Positions 35,094-47,036 of a stretch of 64,000 nucleotides of DNA are shown here, one piece after another. The stretch comes from Hofstenia miamia. Lineage: Eukaryota > Xenacoelomorpha > Acoela. The notes beneath the pieces are model-generated. The model did not search any database and was not told where the DNA came from. It was given only the letters and a program-made list of their open reading frames with translations. Position numbers and translations under genes: made by a program. Where the stretch lies: contig SCFE01000070.1 of assembly GCA_004352715.1 (NCBI GenBank), positions 157,968-221,967 of the forward strand, written 5' to 3'. Each line of letters opens with the position of its first letter. Position 1 is the first letter of the stretch.

Positions 35094-35321
35094 GTAAGCG
35101 CATATTTTGATTTATCTTAATATTGAAACAAACATTTGAAAATGAGTTATTTATGTGCATATTTTTTTCGTGCTCTTCCGAGTACGGGAAGGATTTCAAT
35201 TATTATTTTATGCTTTTATATATGATTTTTTTTATAAATTAAATATTATTAATAAATTTTCATAGATGTGATCAAATTTTGAAATTGCTTAGTTATTTAA
35301 TAGTACAAATGAAACTTTCAG

Positions 35322-35355
35322 GTGCGGTTGAAGAAAACGTAATTATTGAGCACGC
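35322..35355 (+). other. Possible short exon, uncertain
   Basis: TTTCAG acceptor, 34 bases encoding GAVEENVIIEH after the exon 1 base, then donor GTAAGA. Its length shifts phase so it cannot join directly to 37107. It might be an alternative exon, or belong to the neighbouring relic. Part of it is repeated after the 12-N gap. Confidence 0.25.
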
Positions 35356-35515
35356 GTAAGAAAGTTATTTTGGATGTTTGGGTTCGGGATTAGAAAAGTT
35401 CTATCCACATTTCAATATATATATATATATGNNNNNNNNNNNNAATTATTGAGCACGCGTAAGAAAGTTATTTTGGATGTTTGGGTTCGGGATTAGAAAA
35501 GTTCTATCCACATTT

Positions 35516-35548
<33 letters not shown>
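35341..35548. repeat. False duplication around a 12-N gap and (TA)n microsatellite
   Basis: 35341-35431 is repeated from 35444 onwards, ending in the same (AT)n run, with 12 Ns at 35432-35443 between. The assembler failed to collapse reads at the microsatellite. Confidence 0.85.
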
Positions 35549-35553
<5 letters not shown>

Positions 35554-36369
35554 GAAGATATCATTGAGATTAAATGAATTAGGTTCACTGTTGTACTTGT
35601 TACATTTTGTAGAAGTAATAGGGCAAACAGAAATGTAGCAAGCAGTATCACCTATGGGGGTGAACATGCATTCAATAGGGTTTTTTGGAATTTCGACTTT
35701 TTATTAAATTTAAGCTAAAATTTTACCAAAGCTGTACAAAATTATAAATATTTGTTGCATATATGTGCGGGATTTTCTGACGAGTGAGGTCATATAGAAA
35801 TGATCAAGGAAGTGATCAACAGTGGGGCGAAGCACCGAGAAAATATTTTGAAAATATAGAAAAAATAGTGTTTGAAATTGTTTATGAACCTGCTATTTGC
35901 TCAGGGGATCATCAATGCTAGAAAAAGGCTGGCGAAAGCATACATTAGCTAACTACGTTTCTTCTGAAGCTTTAATAATGACTGCATATTTTACCCTTGT
36001 CATTTCTAATATGTTGATTTGTGCATATATTCTGCATAAATAATACAACACTATGTTTGAACATTTAGCAAGCAAATTAATTTTGAATTTATAATATTTA
36101 TAATTTATATTAATATAATTGCACATTACTATTGTACAAAGATGAAGCACAAGGAAAAACTGATTTTTCATAAAATATTAAAATAAAGAATTAATTTAGA
36201 ACCCCACATTTGTGTATTATGCCTAGTCCTTTCTTAAATATTTCTTGTCCGGTCTAGGTGAAGTCTTGTTTAAGCACCTATAGAGAATGCCCTGAAAAAA
36301 TTTATTAGTATAGAAAGTATTATTGTTTCCTTGGATTTCTGTCATCAAAGGGCGGTATTTTGCACTTAC
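35549..36369. other. Intron of the M13 gene
   Basis: Contains the dispersed repeat 35698-35875 (see 17985-18165). No other recognised feature. Confidence 0.5.
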
Positions 36370-36585
36370 TGTTTTCTTTTGAAAAAGTCTTGGAGATTAG
36401 TTTTTTTCAAATATAAATACGTGTAACTTCAATTATAATTTTAAGTCGCAGACTTTCCTCATCTGATCAGTGTTACAATTTGAACTGTCTACACAGGGCT
36501 TTAGTTCCTTTTTTACTACTGATTTGCTTTATTCTGTTTATGCTACTAATTTCACCTAATATTCATTTGGTTCCTAAGCTAACCT
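36370..36585 (+). pseudogene. Relic copy of the start of the M13 main exon
   Basis: Aligns with 36995-37240: the acceptor region, CATCTGATCAGTGTT, GAACTGTCTAC and the membrane-segment codons are recognisable, but there are in-frame stops and the similarity ends in the ectodomain. It is evidence of a local tandem duplication of an M13 gene, of which only this fragment survives. Confidence 0.65.
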
Positions 36586-37106
36586 CATATCATTTGATTA
36601 ATTACTTACAATTATTATAATGAATATATTACGATGATTCAATAGCTTATATTACAACAGCCAAATTAAGGCACACACTTGAACACATCAAATGCAGTTA
36701 GCGCTTAAATAGTGTTGTAAATTTCGGCTCCTAAAAGTTAGTATCCTCAATAAATAAGAAATAATAATACGCGTATATTTGAATATCTAACGTGCGTAAT
36801 AAATTTATTCTGCGTTGTCAGTTCTCAATTTTTCATAAAATCATAAGATAAAAAACATTGAATCTCTCCCTAAATTTTCTAGATAGAAGTTTTGTACATG
36901 AGCTAATTTAGCTAAAAAAGTAACACAATGTGTATCAAATCACTTAGCATACGAACATGCTTTCATTTAGCATACAAATAATTAATTTCTTTAAATGTTT
37001 TGAACTAACTTTCTTTTGAAACTCTAAGAGACCAGTTTTTTAACTATGACATGATATGCAAGGTTATGTTTCATAAAGATGCATAACTTCAATTGTTAAC
37101 TTTTAG

Positions 37107-39376
37107 AAACTAACCAAAGCCGCAAGCTCTCTCCATCTGATCAGTGTTGCAGCTTGAACTGTCTACTAATAGCTTTAGGAATTTTACTACTGGTTGTTTT
37201 TAACCTCTTTCTACTATTAATTTTAACAACTACTGCTTTGTTTCTTAAGGAAGAATCATCAAATACTCGGACTTGCACAACAGCTACCTGTGTTGAGATT
37301 GCTGGTGAAATTCTCCAAAAACTCGATCAAAGTGCTGATCCGTGCGATGACTTTTTTCAATATTCTTGTGGAAGATGGGTAAAAAATAATTATATTCCCT
37401 TTTCCAAAGCGGACACAGTAGGACATGTACAATCCAACATTTTGAAAGATTTAATTACGAAAATTGAATCCTGGAACCAAATAAATGTTTCCTTAGCGAA
37501 GAGAAAAGTTTACGATTATTACGTTTCTTGCATTAATGAGTCAATAGCAATGGACAGAAATGGGAAAAAGCTGCTTCTTGATTTTGTCCATGATCTTGGC
37601 AATACATCATTTCTTGGTGCTGCAGGGGCTAATACTTCAGATTTCAAAAAGAGCCTAAAAACTGTTCTTACAAAATATTTCCTTATGAGTTTCATGACAA
37701 TTGATTTTGATCGCATTCATCAAACAAAGGTAGTCAGAGTATGGCCGTTTATAGCAACTCTGGGTTCTTCAAAATACTTCTTAAATATAACAGGAAATAT
37801 AAATATCGAGAATAGATTTGTGCATAATTTCTATAAAGAATTTATGAAAAAAATCTTTAGAATTTTAGGATCTCCTCTTAGCAAGAATGCAATTGATATA
37901 AAAGTTAACGACATTATTGCTCTAGAAACTAAGATGTTAAAACTTTTTTTACAGGAATCTGGTGCAAAGACTGAATCATTTAACATGAATTCTATTCCAA
38001 ATTCACTAGATTATTTCAATTTTAAAGACATAATTATATCATTATTAGAATCAACAAGTGTATCCATTGATGACATTAAATATGTAAATATCTCAAAGCT
38101 CTCGTTTTTTCGTAAACTAGATTTTCTAATTGCGTCGGAAAATTCTGACACATTACACAATTACGTTCTTTGGGTTGGAGTTTGCCAATTGCTGGAATGG
38201 ACTTCTAGTGAATTACGCTTTTATCGGAATCGGTTTTTTCAACTACTACAGGGGTATCGCATTAAAAGATATATGAAAGAGCCGCGTTCGGATTTCTGCA
38301 TGTACACAATACTTGAAAATAAACAAATGGAAAGCATTCTCAGCCTTGAATACTTGAAGAACAATAAGTTAGATACAGTGCTAATAGATAATGTTATGGA
38401 AAGGATTCAAAGCGCATTTAAAAAGAATGTCCTTAAGACTTCATGGTTAGACATTGAAAGTCAAAAATCAGTGCTGGAAAGATTCAAAAACATAACAATT
38501 ACTTGGGGAAAACCAGAACATTTACTTAATGAGATGGACATTGAAAGTCAAGAATCTGTGTTGGAAAGATTCAAAAACATAACAGTTACTTGGGGAAAAC
38601 CAGAACATTTACTTAATGAGAGTCACATTGAAAAAGACATGGAAGAACTTGACATTGACGCTCGTTCATACTTTCAAAACAATATGAATCTATGGAAGAT
38701 GAAGAAAGTTGAAGCCTACCAAAATCCAATTTTGAGGAAACGGCCCATTAAGCCTTATATAGTTAATGCTATATTCTCTCATGAGTCAAACATGGCTGTA
38801 TTTCATAATGGCATTTTTCGGAAACCATTTTATCACGCTAATTGGACCTCTTCACAAATATTCGGTGCTCTTGGATGGGTCATTGGTCATCAATTCATGC
38901 ACATGTTCGAAAATTTAGGAAAACAAAGGGATATTGACTCTTTCGACATATTGAGCGATGATAGTCATGATAAATTTAAGGAAATGTCTGCTTGCTTGAT
39001 TGAGCAATATAATAATTATAGTATCCATGGACAATCTTTAAGAGGTGCATATAATTTCGATGAAAACTTCTCTGATAATGTTGGGCTGTCAATAGCTTAT
39101 AGGGCTTTTCTGGAATGGGTAAGGGAAAATGGCCATGAAAAACGTTATCCAGGAATACAATTAACAGAAGAGCAGCTATTTTTCGTTAGCTTTGCGCAAC
39201 AGTTCTGCGCAAAATATTCTAAGGAACATGCTTTTCTTGATATTATGTTAAATAACCACTCTCCATTCAAGTTCAGAATAATTGGAAGTGTTTCCAATAG
39301 CGAGGACTTTTCAAATGCATACAAATGTAAGCGCGGCTCGAAAATGAATCCCATTAAAAAGTGTGTATATGTATAG
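37107..39376 (+). CDS. M13 family (neprilysin/ECE-like) membrane protein, probable pseudopeptidase
   Basis: One long exon after acceptor TTTTAG. Residues are numbered from the TTG at 37154. The frame is open back to 37107 without ATG, so translation starts in an upstream exon (see 35042-35093), giving about 773 residues, typical for M13. Residues 4-31 form the signal-anchor helix. The ectodomain opens with CTTATC and DPCDDFFQYSCGRW, hallmark M13 cysteines. Near the C-terminus is HQFMH at 579-583. Family members have HExxH, where His residues bind zinc and Glu is the catalytic base; here Glu is Gln (CAA). The third zinc ligand Glu637 and Asp641 (ENFSD), His702 (NHSPF) and Arg708 are kept. It ends in the usual MNPIKKC context but lacks the terminal Trp. 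Residues 433-461 are duplicated as 462-490. It has probably lost peptidase activity but kept fold and zinc. Confidence 0.88.
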
Positions 39377-39473
39377 TTTTGAGTGAATTTTGTATACTCT
39401 TTTTAGCAATTATTTTATAGTTTTGTGATATGTTATTGTCGATGTTCATTTGTTTTATTGTTTTGATGTTTGT

Positions 39474-39479
39474 AATAAA
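39474..39479 (+). terminator. Poly(A) signal of the M13 gene
   Basis: AATAAA 98 bases after the stop codon. Confidence 0.65.
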
Positions 39480-40266
39480 CATTTAGAAATTTTTGAAAGC
39501 CCACTATTCAAACAAACATTAAATTTAATTTTCATAAATTTGGCGTTCTCATTAGGTACAATTTCTCTGTCCCATGTTTAGCTTATATCCCATAATTAAT
39601 TTTTTCTTATCTAATCATAAACGATCGTCTCTAATTAATTAGCTGTCTTATGGCTGCTGTAATTTGCAACAAGTTAAACATTGTATGCATTTTAGGCACG
39701 GTTATAGAATATCTCCTGTTTAAAAAGATAAGAATATAGGGCTGCTTATTTTCTAACACTGAACTAATTGATTTCAATATGTACCATATCAATGATAGGA
39801 AACATTATATTTCTGACACACCGTTTTTCAAATAGATGTTAAGTTCAAAGAAAGACATTCTCAATATCTAGACATCAATCAAATGTTTAGTTTGTTGTTA
39901 AGAAAAAGAATTACTAGGGTTATATAATAAATACTTAGTTTGTGAAGAGTACTTAAGAATTCATTGAAGTCTAGAAGAAATTTTTACATACACTGTTTAA
40001 GTAAAAACATTGACTCTAGTTTAAATAAATTTTGACATTTATGCAGAGATGCAAGCATCAACACTTGCTATCCAGTCCATTTAAACAGAAAAACACGTCT
40101 CTTCATTGGTTTTTGGTTGGAATATTTTTAGATACTCTTTATAATAATTAAGACAGCAAATTAATACAACAAAAGCTGAATAGAAAATCGTTTCTATTCC
40201 AATTTGTGATAGACTTATAAATGACATTTATGCATTCTTTATATGATTTACATATATACATCAATA
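39480..40266. other. Intergenic, no feature seen
   Basis: AT-rich, no recognised gene or repeat. Confidence 0.5.
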
Positions 40267-40268
40267 TA

Positions 40269-40440
40269 TTGGGTTGGTATGAATGTTTCTGGACAATATA
40301 AATTTTAAATTAATAATTAAAATATTTTTATATATTTTAATGCTATTAATAAAAAAGCAAATCAATTATCAATATAGTTACCATTAAATTGTATGAATTT
40401 CTTCCAGCAATTGGTTAAATCCATTACACTAAATTTTCTA
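40269..40440 (-). mobile_element. mariner-type transposon fragment (3' end)
   Basis: Starts TTGGGTTGGTATGAATG after a TA, resembling mariner terminal repeats. About 110 bases in, the minus strand encodes LTNCWKKFIQFNGNYID, like the last residues of mariner transposases. The rest of the element is missing. Confidence 0.5.
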
Positions 40441-42747
40441 GTAAAATTTTCTTTGTCAGTAGATGGCGCATTAGCTTTAATAGCAAGCTATTATATAATG
40501 TTCCATGTCTCTCGGATTGTTAACATTTGAAATCTACTGATTCTGTTTAACTATTGAAATTTGAAAAAAGTTCTAAAATTAATTGAGTAAAATTGCATTG
40601 ATTCCACTGTTGCAATCAGGGAAATTCCATTAAAATATTGGATTTTGTAGCACAGACATGTGAGAAAAAAGGGTATTAATTGAAATCTCTCAAAATCTGA
40701 TAGGCTGAAATCTAAAGATTATACAGTAGAACTCCTTTACTGTTAATTGCAGTTGGTTACTATTGAGGATCCAGCTCATTATTGGAAATTAAAAAAATCC
40801 TTCAGTTAATTTTGTATTTATTGCAAGTATATAGCAAACAATGTGATCAGGGTAACTACAACATAACAAAATATTTGTACAAATTGTTAATGTATAATTT
40901 ATTTGCTACATTTTCTCCTTGAATTACTTTCAACAATGAAGGGATTTTGCTTAGTACATAAAATAATTACATTGTTATAACATCTGAAAAAATAAAATTA
41001 TTACATATTTAATTCTAGTATAGAGGAATTCCAAATGAACTAGGAAATATCACACCATGGAGTTTGATTATGGTAGCATTTTTAATAGAGAAACTTGATT
41101 ACAGAGGAAGAAGAATGTTCATTATAAAGGATATTCAGTCTACTGAATTTACATTTAAGCAGCATGGATTTCACTTTCATTTGATTGAGTAAATTATCCA
41201 TTAATATTGACTACAAAGCATGTTATGAGCAAAGATATAGGAAGGCGCTCGCCTTTTTCTCTACCTTGCAATCATAGCAGTACAATTCAGTAATGAGGTA
41301 AATTTTGCATATATTCAAATAACTACAAATTAAGCATTGACCTTTTTACTTTAATTTATATGGTGATTGATAACTAAATCTAAATATTTTACATTCAACT
41401 TACAGCTACAACTACAAAATGGGGCACTCGAATGAAAAAAATGTATGACCTCATTTATGTTTGCAAGCTTTGTTATTTTTCTCTTAAAAATTCGAAGAAT
41501 GGAAAAATCTAAAGCTTATACCCTTTTAGTTTCAAAGAACAGACTAATATTGGCTTTCAATTCCTCGTTTTTGAGAAAGTTCAAAAAGTTTTGTAGAGAT
41601 CGAAATAAGCAATTTTCTGTCGGCCAAATCAGGCAGTAAGGTGCATGGGATAATCCTGGGGCACCTGTCAGCGGATCATGTAAATGTGTACTGACAACGC
41701 TTCAGTGACATCACTTTTTAGTTGTCATTTGTTATCTATTAGGTGTTGACTTAAAAAATGTTTTGACTTTTATATTTTTCAATTTTTTTGTTAATAATGT
41801 TAAAATATATAAAAATTTATTTATTTATTTCAATTTAATATTGTTCGGAAACTTTCTTGCAGACCTAATACATTTGAATTAAAAAATTAATTTCATACAT
41901 TGAAAATATGTTCCCCTCTTGATCTGCCATTGTTTAATTTCAAGAAATGTTAAATACAGTACAAATTATTGATCATTGTTGTTTCTTAAGTATATCTATT
42001 TATGGATGTAGTCAATTTTTCTTCATTGATTCGACTATAATTAATTTTTAATTTAGAAGTGATTTGGTTAGCTTTGAGGACAACGACCTGGTATGATTAA
42101 GGTGAGGTGTAGGAAAAATAAAAAGTCTGCTGAATAAGCGGGATGGAAAAGCCTTACTTGAATCATTCAGTAACTATAATATTTGCGTCTATATTAGTAA
42201 TTACAAACTAAACATTAATAGGAAAAAAGTCAAATATTCAAGGAACTTCCATAAATTATTGAAAACATTTTTATTATTTTGCTGAAGAATATTTTATTCA
42301 AACATATCTATGCAATTAATCAGTGCGAAGCCATTATTAAATTCATCATCCCTGAAATAACTCAAGTATTACATCGCGTGCAGCCCTGTTAAAAATCAAA
42401 GTAATTAACGCGCAATCAATTCCCATGGTTAGGGTTAGGAAAGGGATCGCCGCTTGAGATTGCCAATTTGCAACCAATTAACGCTAATTCGACTAATTAC
42501 AATAGCATCAATAAATTAATGAAAAATATCGTAAATCTGCTTTTGAGTCTGGCAATAGACAATTGTGGCATATTAGGTGAAAACTCTAATAAAAAGAGGA
42601 AACAATATAAAAGACTAAAAAACTGTTTGTGATTTTATTTTATTTTTTGATTAATGCTCATTTATCAATTAGCCATTTTCCATTTGTACAAACAATAATT
42701 AGAGTAGTTACAGTATAAATATCTGTCAGAAACTGCATTTGACAAAT
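40441..42747. other. Intergenic, no gene seen
   Basis: AT-rich. A short TTAGGGTTAGG tract is at about 42430. Open frame 41445-41639 has no recognisable features. Confidence 0.5.
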
Positions 42748-43747
42748 NNNNNNNNNNNNNNNNNNNNNNNNNNNNNNNNNNNNNNNNNNNNNNNNNNNNN
42801 NNNNNNNNNNNNNNNNNNNNNNNNNNNNNNNNNNNNNNNNNNNNNNNNNNNNNNNNNNNNNNNNNNNNNNNNNNNNNNNNNNNNNNNNNNNNNNNNNNNN
42901 NNNNNNNNNNNNNNNNNNNNNNNNNNNNNNNNNNNNNNNNNNNNNNNNNNNNNNNNNNNNNNNNNNNNNNNNNNNNNNNNNNNNNNNNNNNNNNNNNNNN
43001 NNNNNNNNNNNNNNNNNNNNNNNNNNNNNNNNNNNNNNNNNNNNNNNNNNNNNNNNNNNNNNNNNNNNNNNNNNNNNNNNNNNNNNNNNNNNNNNNNNNN
43101 NNNNNNNNNNNNNNNNNNNNNNNNNNNNNNNNNNNNNNNNNNNNNNNNNNNNNNNNNNNNNNNNNNNNNNNNNNNNNNNNNNNNNNNNNNNNNNNNNNNN
43201 NNNNNNNNNNNNNNNNNNNNNNNNNNNNNNNNNNNNNNNNNNNNNNNNNNNNNNNNNNNNNNNNNNNNNNNNNNNNNNNNNNNNNNNNNNNNNNNNNNNN
43301 NNNNNNNNNNNNNNNNNNNNNNNNNNNNNNNNNNNNNNNNNNNNNNNNNNNNNNNNNNNNNNNNNNNNNNNNNNNNNNNNNNNNNNNNNNNNNNNNNNNN
43401 NNNNNNNNNNNNNNNNNNNNNNNNNNNNNNNNNNNNNNNNNNNNNNNNNNNNNNNNNNNNNNNNNNNNNNNNNNNNNNNNNNNNNNNNNNNNNNNNNNNN
43501 NNNNNNNNNNNNNNNNNNNNNNNNNNNNNNNNNNNNNNNNNNNNNNNNNNNNNNNNNNNNNNNNNNNNNNNNNNNNNNNNNNNNNNNNNNNNNNNNNNNN
43601 NNNNNNNNNNNNNNNNNNNNNNNNNNNNNNNNNNNNNNNNNNNNNNNNNNNNNNNNNNNNNNNNNNNNNNNNNNNNNNNNNNNNNNNNNNNNNNNNNNNN
43701 NNNNNNNNNNNNNNNNNNNNNNNNNNNNNNNNNNNNNNNNNNNNNNN
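42748..43747. other. Gap (1000 N)
   Basis: Exactly 1000 Ns, a default gap size. Confidence 0.99.
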
Positions 43748-44219
43748 CTAAATGTTTGAGCACATGAGTAGTACTCAGGTTACCCAAATTCAATTATTGG
43801 GATTCTGGAAAACTGGATGCCAGCTATTATCCTATTCATCATTCATTCAACCAGTATCCTGTTTACGAAAATGTGCTCTTAGGTTAAGTTTAGGGATAGA
43901 AGTTTTTCTCCTATTTGGCTTGTCCTACAAATTCTATAACACTTACAACAAATGTCAACAAATAGCTGGATTGCTACCCTTAGGCTAACCTATGGTTTTG
44001 GATCCAAATTCGTAGGGAAATATAACAATTATTATACTCAGGAGATGTCTACAAACACTCTTAAATCTTACATGTTATTAATTAACTTAGTTGATAGTGG
44101 ACTGAATTGTTCTTATTTTAAGCAATTAGAGAAATCTAGTTAAAAATTGAATTTTTTTCATAGAAGTATTGTAAAAACCAACGCGTTATCTGTGAACATT
44201 GAAGAAATTTAGTATGATA
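43748..44219. other. Intergenic after gap
   Basis: Two overlapping open frames (43752-43988, 43952-44143) encode no recognisable domain. They may belong to the 5' part of the LINE that follows. Confidence 0.35.
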
Positions 44220-45700
44220 ATAAGCCATATAAGAATAAAAGGATATAGTAAGCATTTTCAACCAAACTTTTGAAAGCTTGGGCAAATTTAATATCAAATG
44301 ATGGAAAATTTTATATCAATCTTTAAAAAACACCTTAATATTTTCTGTCAGGAAAGAAGATCTTACTTAACAAAAATTTTAAGAATTCTTCCTCTAAATA
44401 AAACAAATCTAAATCTTGGTTAACTGATTTATGCAACAATTTGATTATTGAAAAGAACAACGCTTTTAAGAATTTCTCATTGACGAAATCTTGCAAAAAT
44501 TTCTTAGCTTAAAAAAAAGCAAGCAATTTAGCAAATCGTAAATATTTCAATAAATATATTAAAAATGAATTCAAAAATTTACCAAACCAAAGCTCATTCA
44601 TGAAATTGCTAACACTTGAAAGTCTAAATTTACAACCATTGAAGAGATTAAAGACTCGGGTGGGAACTCATTTACAAATGATTTTGATATTACTAATGTG
44701 CTAAACGAAATATTTGTTTACTTGGCAAAATTTAAAGGACCCTATATCAAATATCAATCACCAAACATTAATAAATAAACATCCCAATTCATTTTGAAGC
44801 AATTCATAAACTAAAGCCTAATAAATCTATTGGTAACATCCTTCCTGGATATTAAAAGCAACTGCCTCTATATTTGCTGAACATCTCAATTTCATCTTCA
44901 ATGAATCCTTAAAACAACACAACTTTCCAAATTGTTTGAAAATGCATATATTAGTTCAATTGATACAATACACGGATGATACATGCATTTTTAGTGTAAA
45001 TACTTCCTTAAATCAAGCAATAAATGATGTAAAACAAAATGGTAAAAAATTGTGTAGATATTTTAACATGCACAAATTAAACACTAACTGAAAAAACTGA
45101 ATGTTGCATTCTAAATTCCCAGGGAAAAAGTGTATTACTATCAAATTTTTCACTTACTTTTAACGACGCCTCAATTTCCCGTAAAGAATCTTTCAACTAT
45201 CTAGGCATAACTATTGACTGAAAATTAACATACAAGCTGCAAGTAGAATAAATTTTACAACGCATGGTAATTAGTATAAAAACAATATCACACGTACCTG
45301 AACATTTACCCCCTGCTAATATGATTCAATAATTTCATGATTTAGTCATGAGTCATCTTAATTATTTAAATACACATTTTTCAAATTTCAATTAATCATT
45401 AGTAAAAAAATTACAATACAATTAAAATGGGCATCAAATTTTTGTCAGAAAAACTCCTCCAAAACTAGAAATTAAATTGTGTCATCCATGCTGTTTCCAA
45501 ATCAATTTTTTGTTTCTAATATTTTGATCAAGTTTTTTAAATAATAAATCAATTACCTCCTCATAATTCAATATCATTTCCAAACTTTTGTCAAAAGCGC
45601 AATATAAGAACTAATCACTTTACTAACATTAAATTACTTAAAAAAATCGAGCAACAGTCTTTTATTAATGTTGCAATACGCAATTGGAATTGACTACCAA
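44220..45700 (+). mobile_element. Degenerate LINE (non-LTR reverse transcriptase)
   Basis: In shifting frames the plus strand encodes a linker before RT (SWLTDLCNNLIIEKNNAFK, near 44420), a KPNKSIG motif (near 44815), the catalytic box QYTDDTCIF (44966-44992) and NYLGITID (45195-45218). These are in the correct order for a CR1/Jockey-like RT. Several stop codons kill it. It is distinct in sequence from the LINE at 21950-23480. Confidence 0.75.
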
Positions 45701-47036
45701 ATGAAATTAAAATGATTAAAGGTGCTTACAGACAACTATCTTTTGATAAATTGCATTCAGACGAGCATCATTTTGATGCACCGCAAATTGTTTAATAGGA
45801 ATTGTGTTTTTCAATCACTTTGAAGATTATAATCAGCAACTCAATTGCTGATTCAAAACTAAAATCAAAAACGAATTTGATTGGATTTTTAATTCTATAG
45901 ATGTTATAGATATTAGTATATAATATTCCCCCAAGACCAAGTAGTTAATTGCTGTTAGTTCAAACAAATAAAATTACTTGTTTAAAGTTTCCTTATAGTT
46001 ATGCAATTGACCATTATAATTAAATTTCAATTCATGCAGGAATTCTGGTTTATACACACATGTAAAATCTACTGAAAATTCAGCAGTATAACATGTGAAA
46101 AACCGATGTTGCTTCATTGAAAGGAATAACACCTTTTTGTTAAAATAGTTGAGCTTCAAAATCCTTGTATTTTAAGAGTGCAGTTAGGTAAAAAGAAAAT
46201 TGAACACATTTCTTTAAAGAAAAATTCATTTTGGGTAAATCATGGCTTGGATTCAAATTTTACTATAAAGATTATGCAACAACATGCAATTAATTTTCAA
46301 ATCCTGAACAGAACAGATTTTGTAGTGTTTTTATTTTTTTAGAAAATATTATTTTTATTTGTTATCTTTCTTCATGGTAATCAGATAACCACTGCAGTAA
46401 TTTAAAATATTATATGAATAAAGAACATCCTATCTTAAAGAAAAAGTCGATCTAATTTATGATATAACTCACTACTCCTAAATATGAAAAAATGTTTTGG
46501 AGTTTTTTTATTTGTTTTTTTTATATAACTTAAATGTACAAATGTTTGTTTAACCAGTTGAGAAGATAATGTCCATTTCATTATGAATTGTGAATGAAGT
46601 TTTAGCTTGATAAAGTATTGATATCCCATGCAATCAGGTTTCAAAATATTTTGTTAATATTCTATTGCTAATTGGCAAAGGAAATACTAAGTTTATTCAG
46701 GCTTTGAATGGTAATTTGATGCACATATATTAATTGGAAGACTTCCCGCAGGCTCCTATTTTAGTGATTCAAAGGAAAATGCTTCCAGAAAAAAGCACTT
46801 TATTTCTAGGTCTATCCTTTTCCCAAGACAGTTAATCATTTTGAAAAAGATTTTTAACAATTCAAATATTACCGCCTTACTATTATTTCAATGCCTGGTT
46901 TTTTTTCATGAGCAGAATTCTATATCAATCACTTCACCTGCGTTAAATATAGAAAAAAGTTTTGAACAATCATTCATTATCAAAATAGATAATAAACATT
47001 GAAAAATTGCAAGCCTTTAGAAAGCCCATTTAAACG
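45701..47036. other. Intergenic, no gene seen
   Basis: AT-rich. A 67-codon minus-strand frame at 47017-47220, with a hydrophobic end (ISILAMLSVGSIFAYG), is repeated at 47725-47913 only because of the assembly duplication. I do not recognise it. Confidence 0.45.

Noticed and set aside
37154-37156. TTG at 37154 as the start of the M13 protein
   Set aside because: Not a eukaryotic start; the frame is open to a splice acceptor and a better ATG exon exists upstream.
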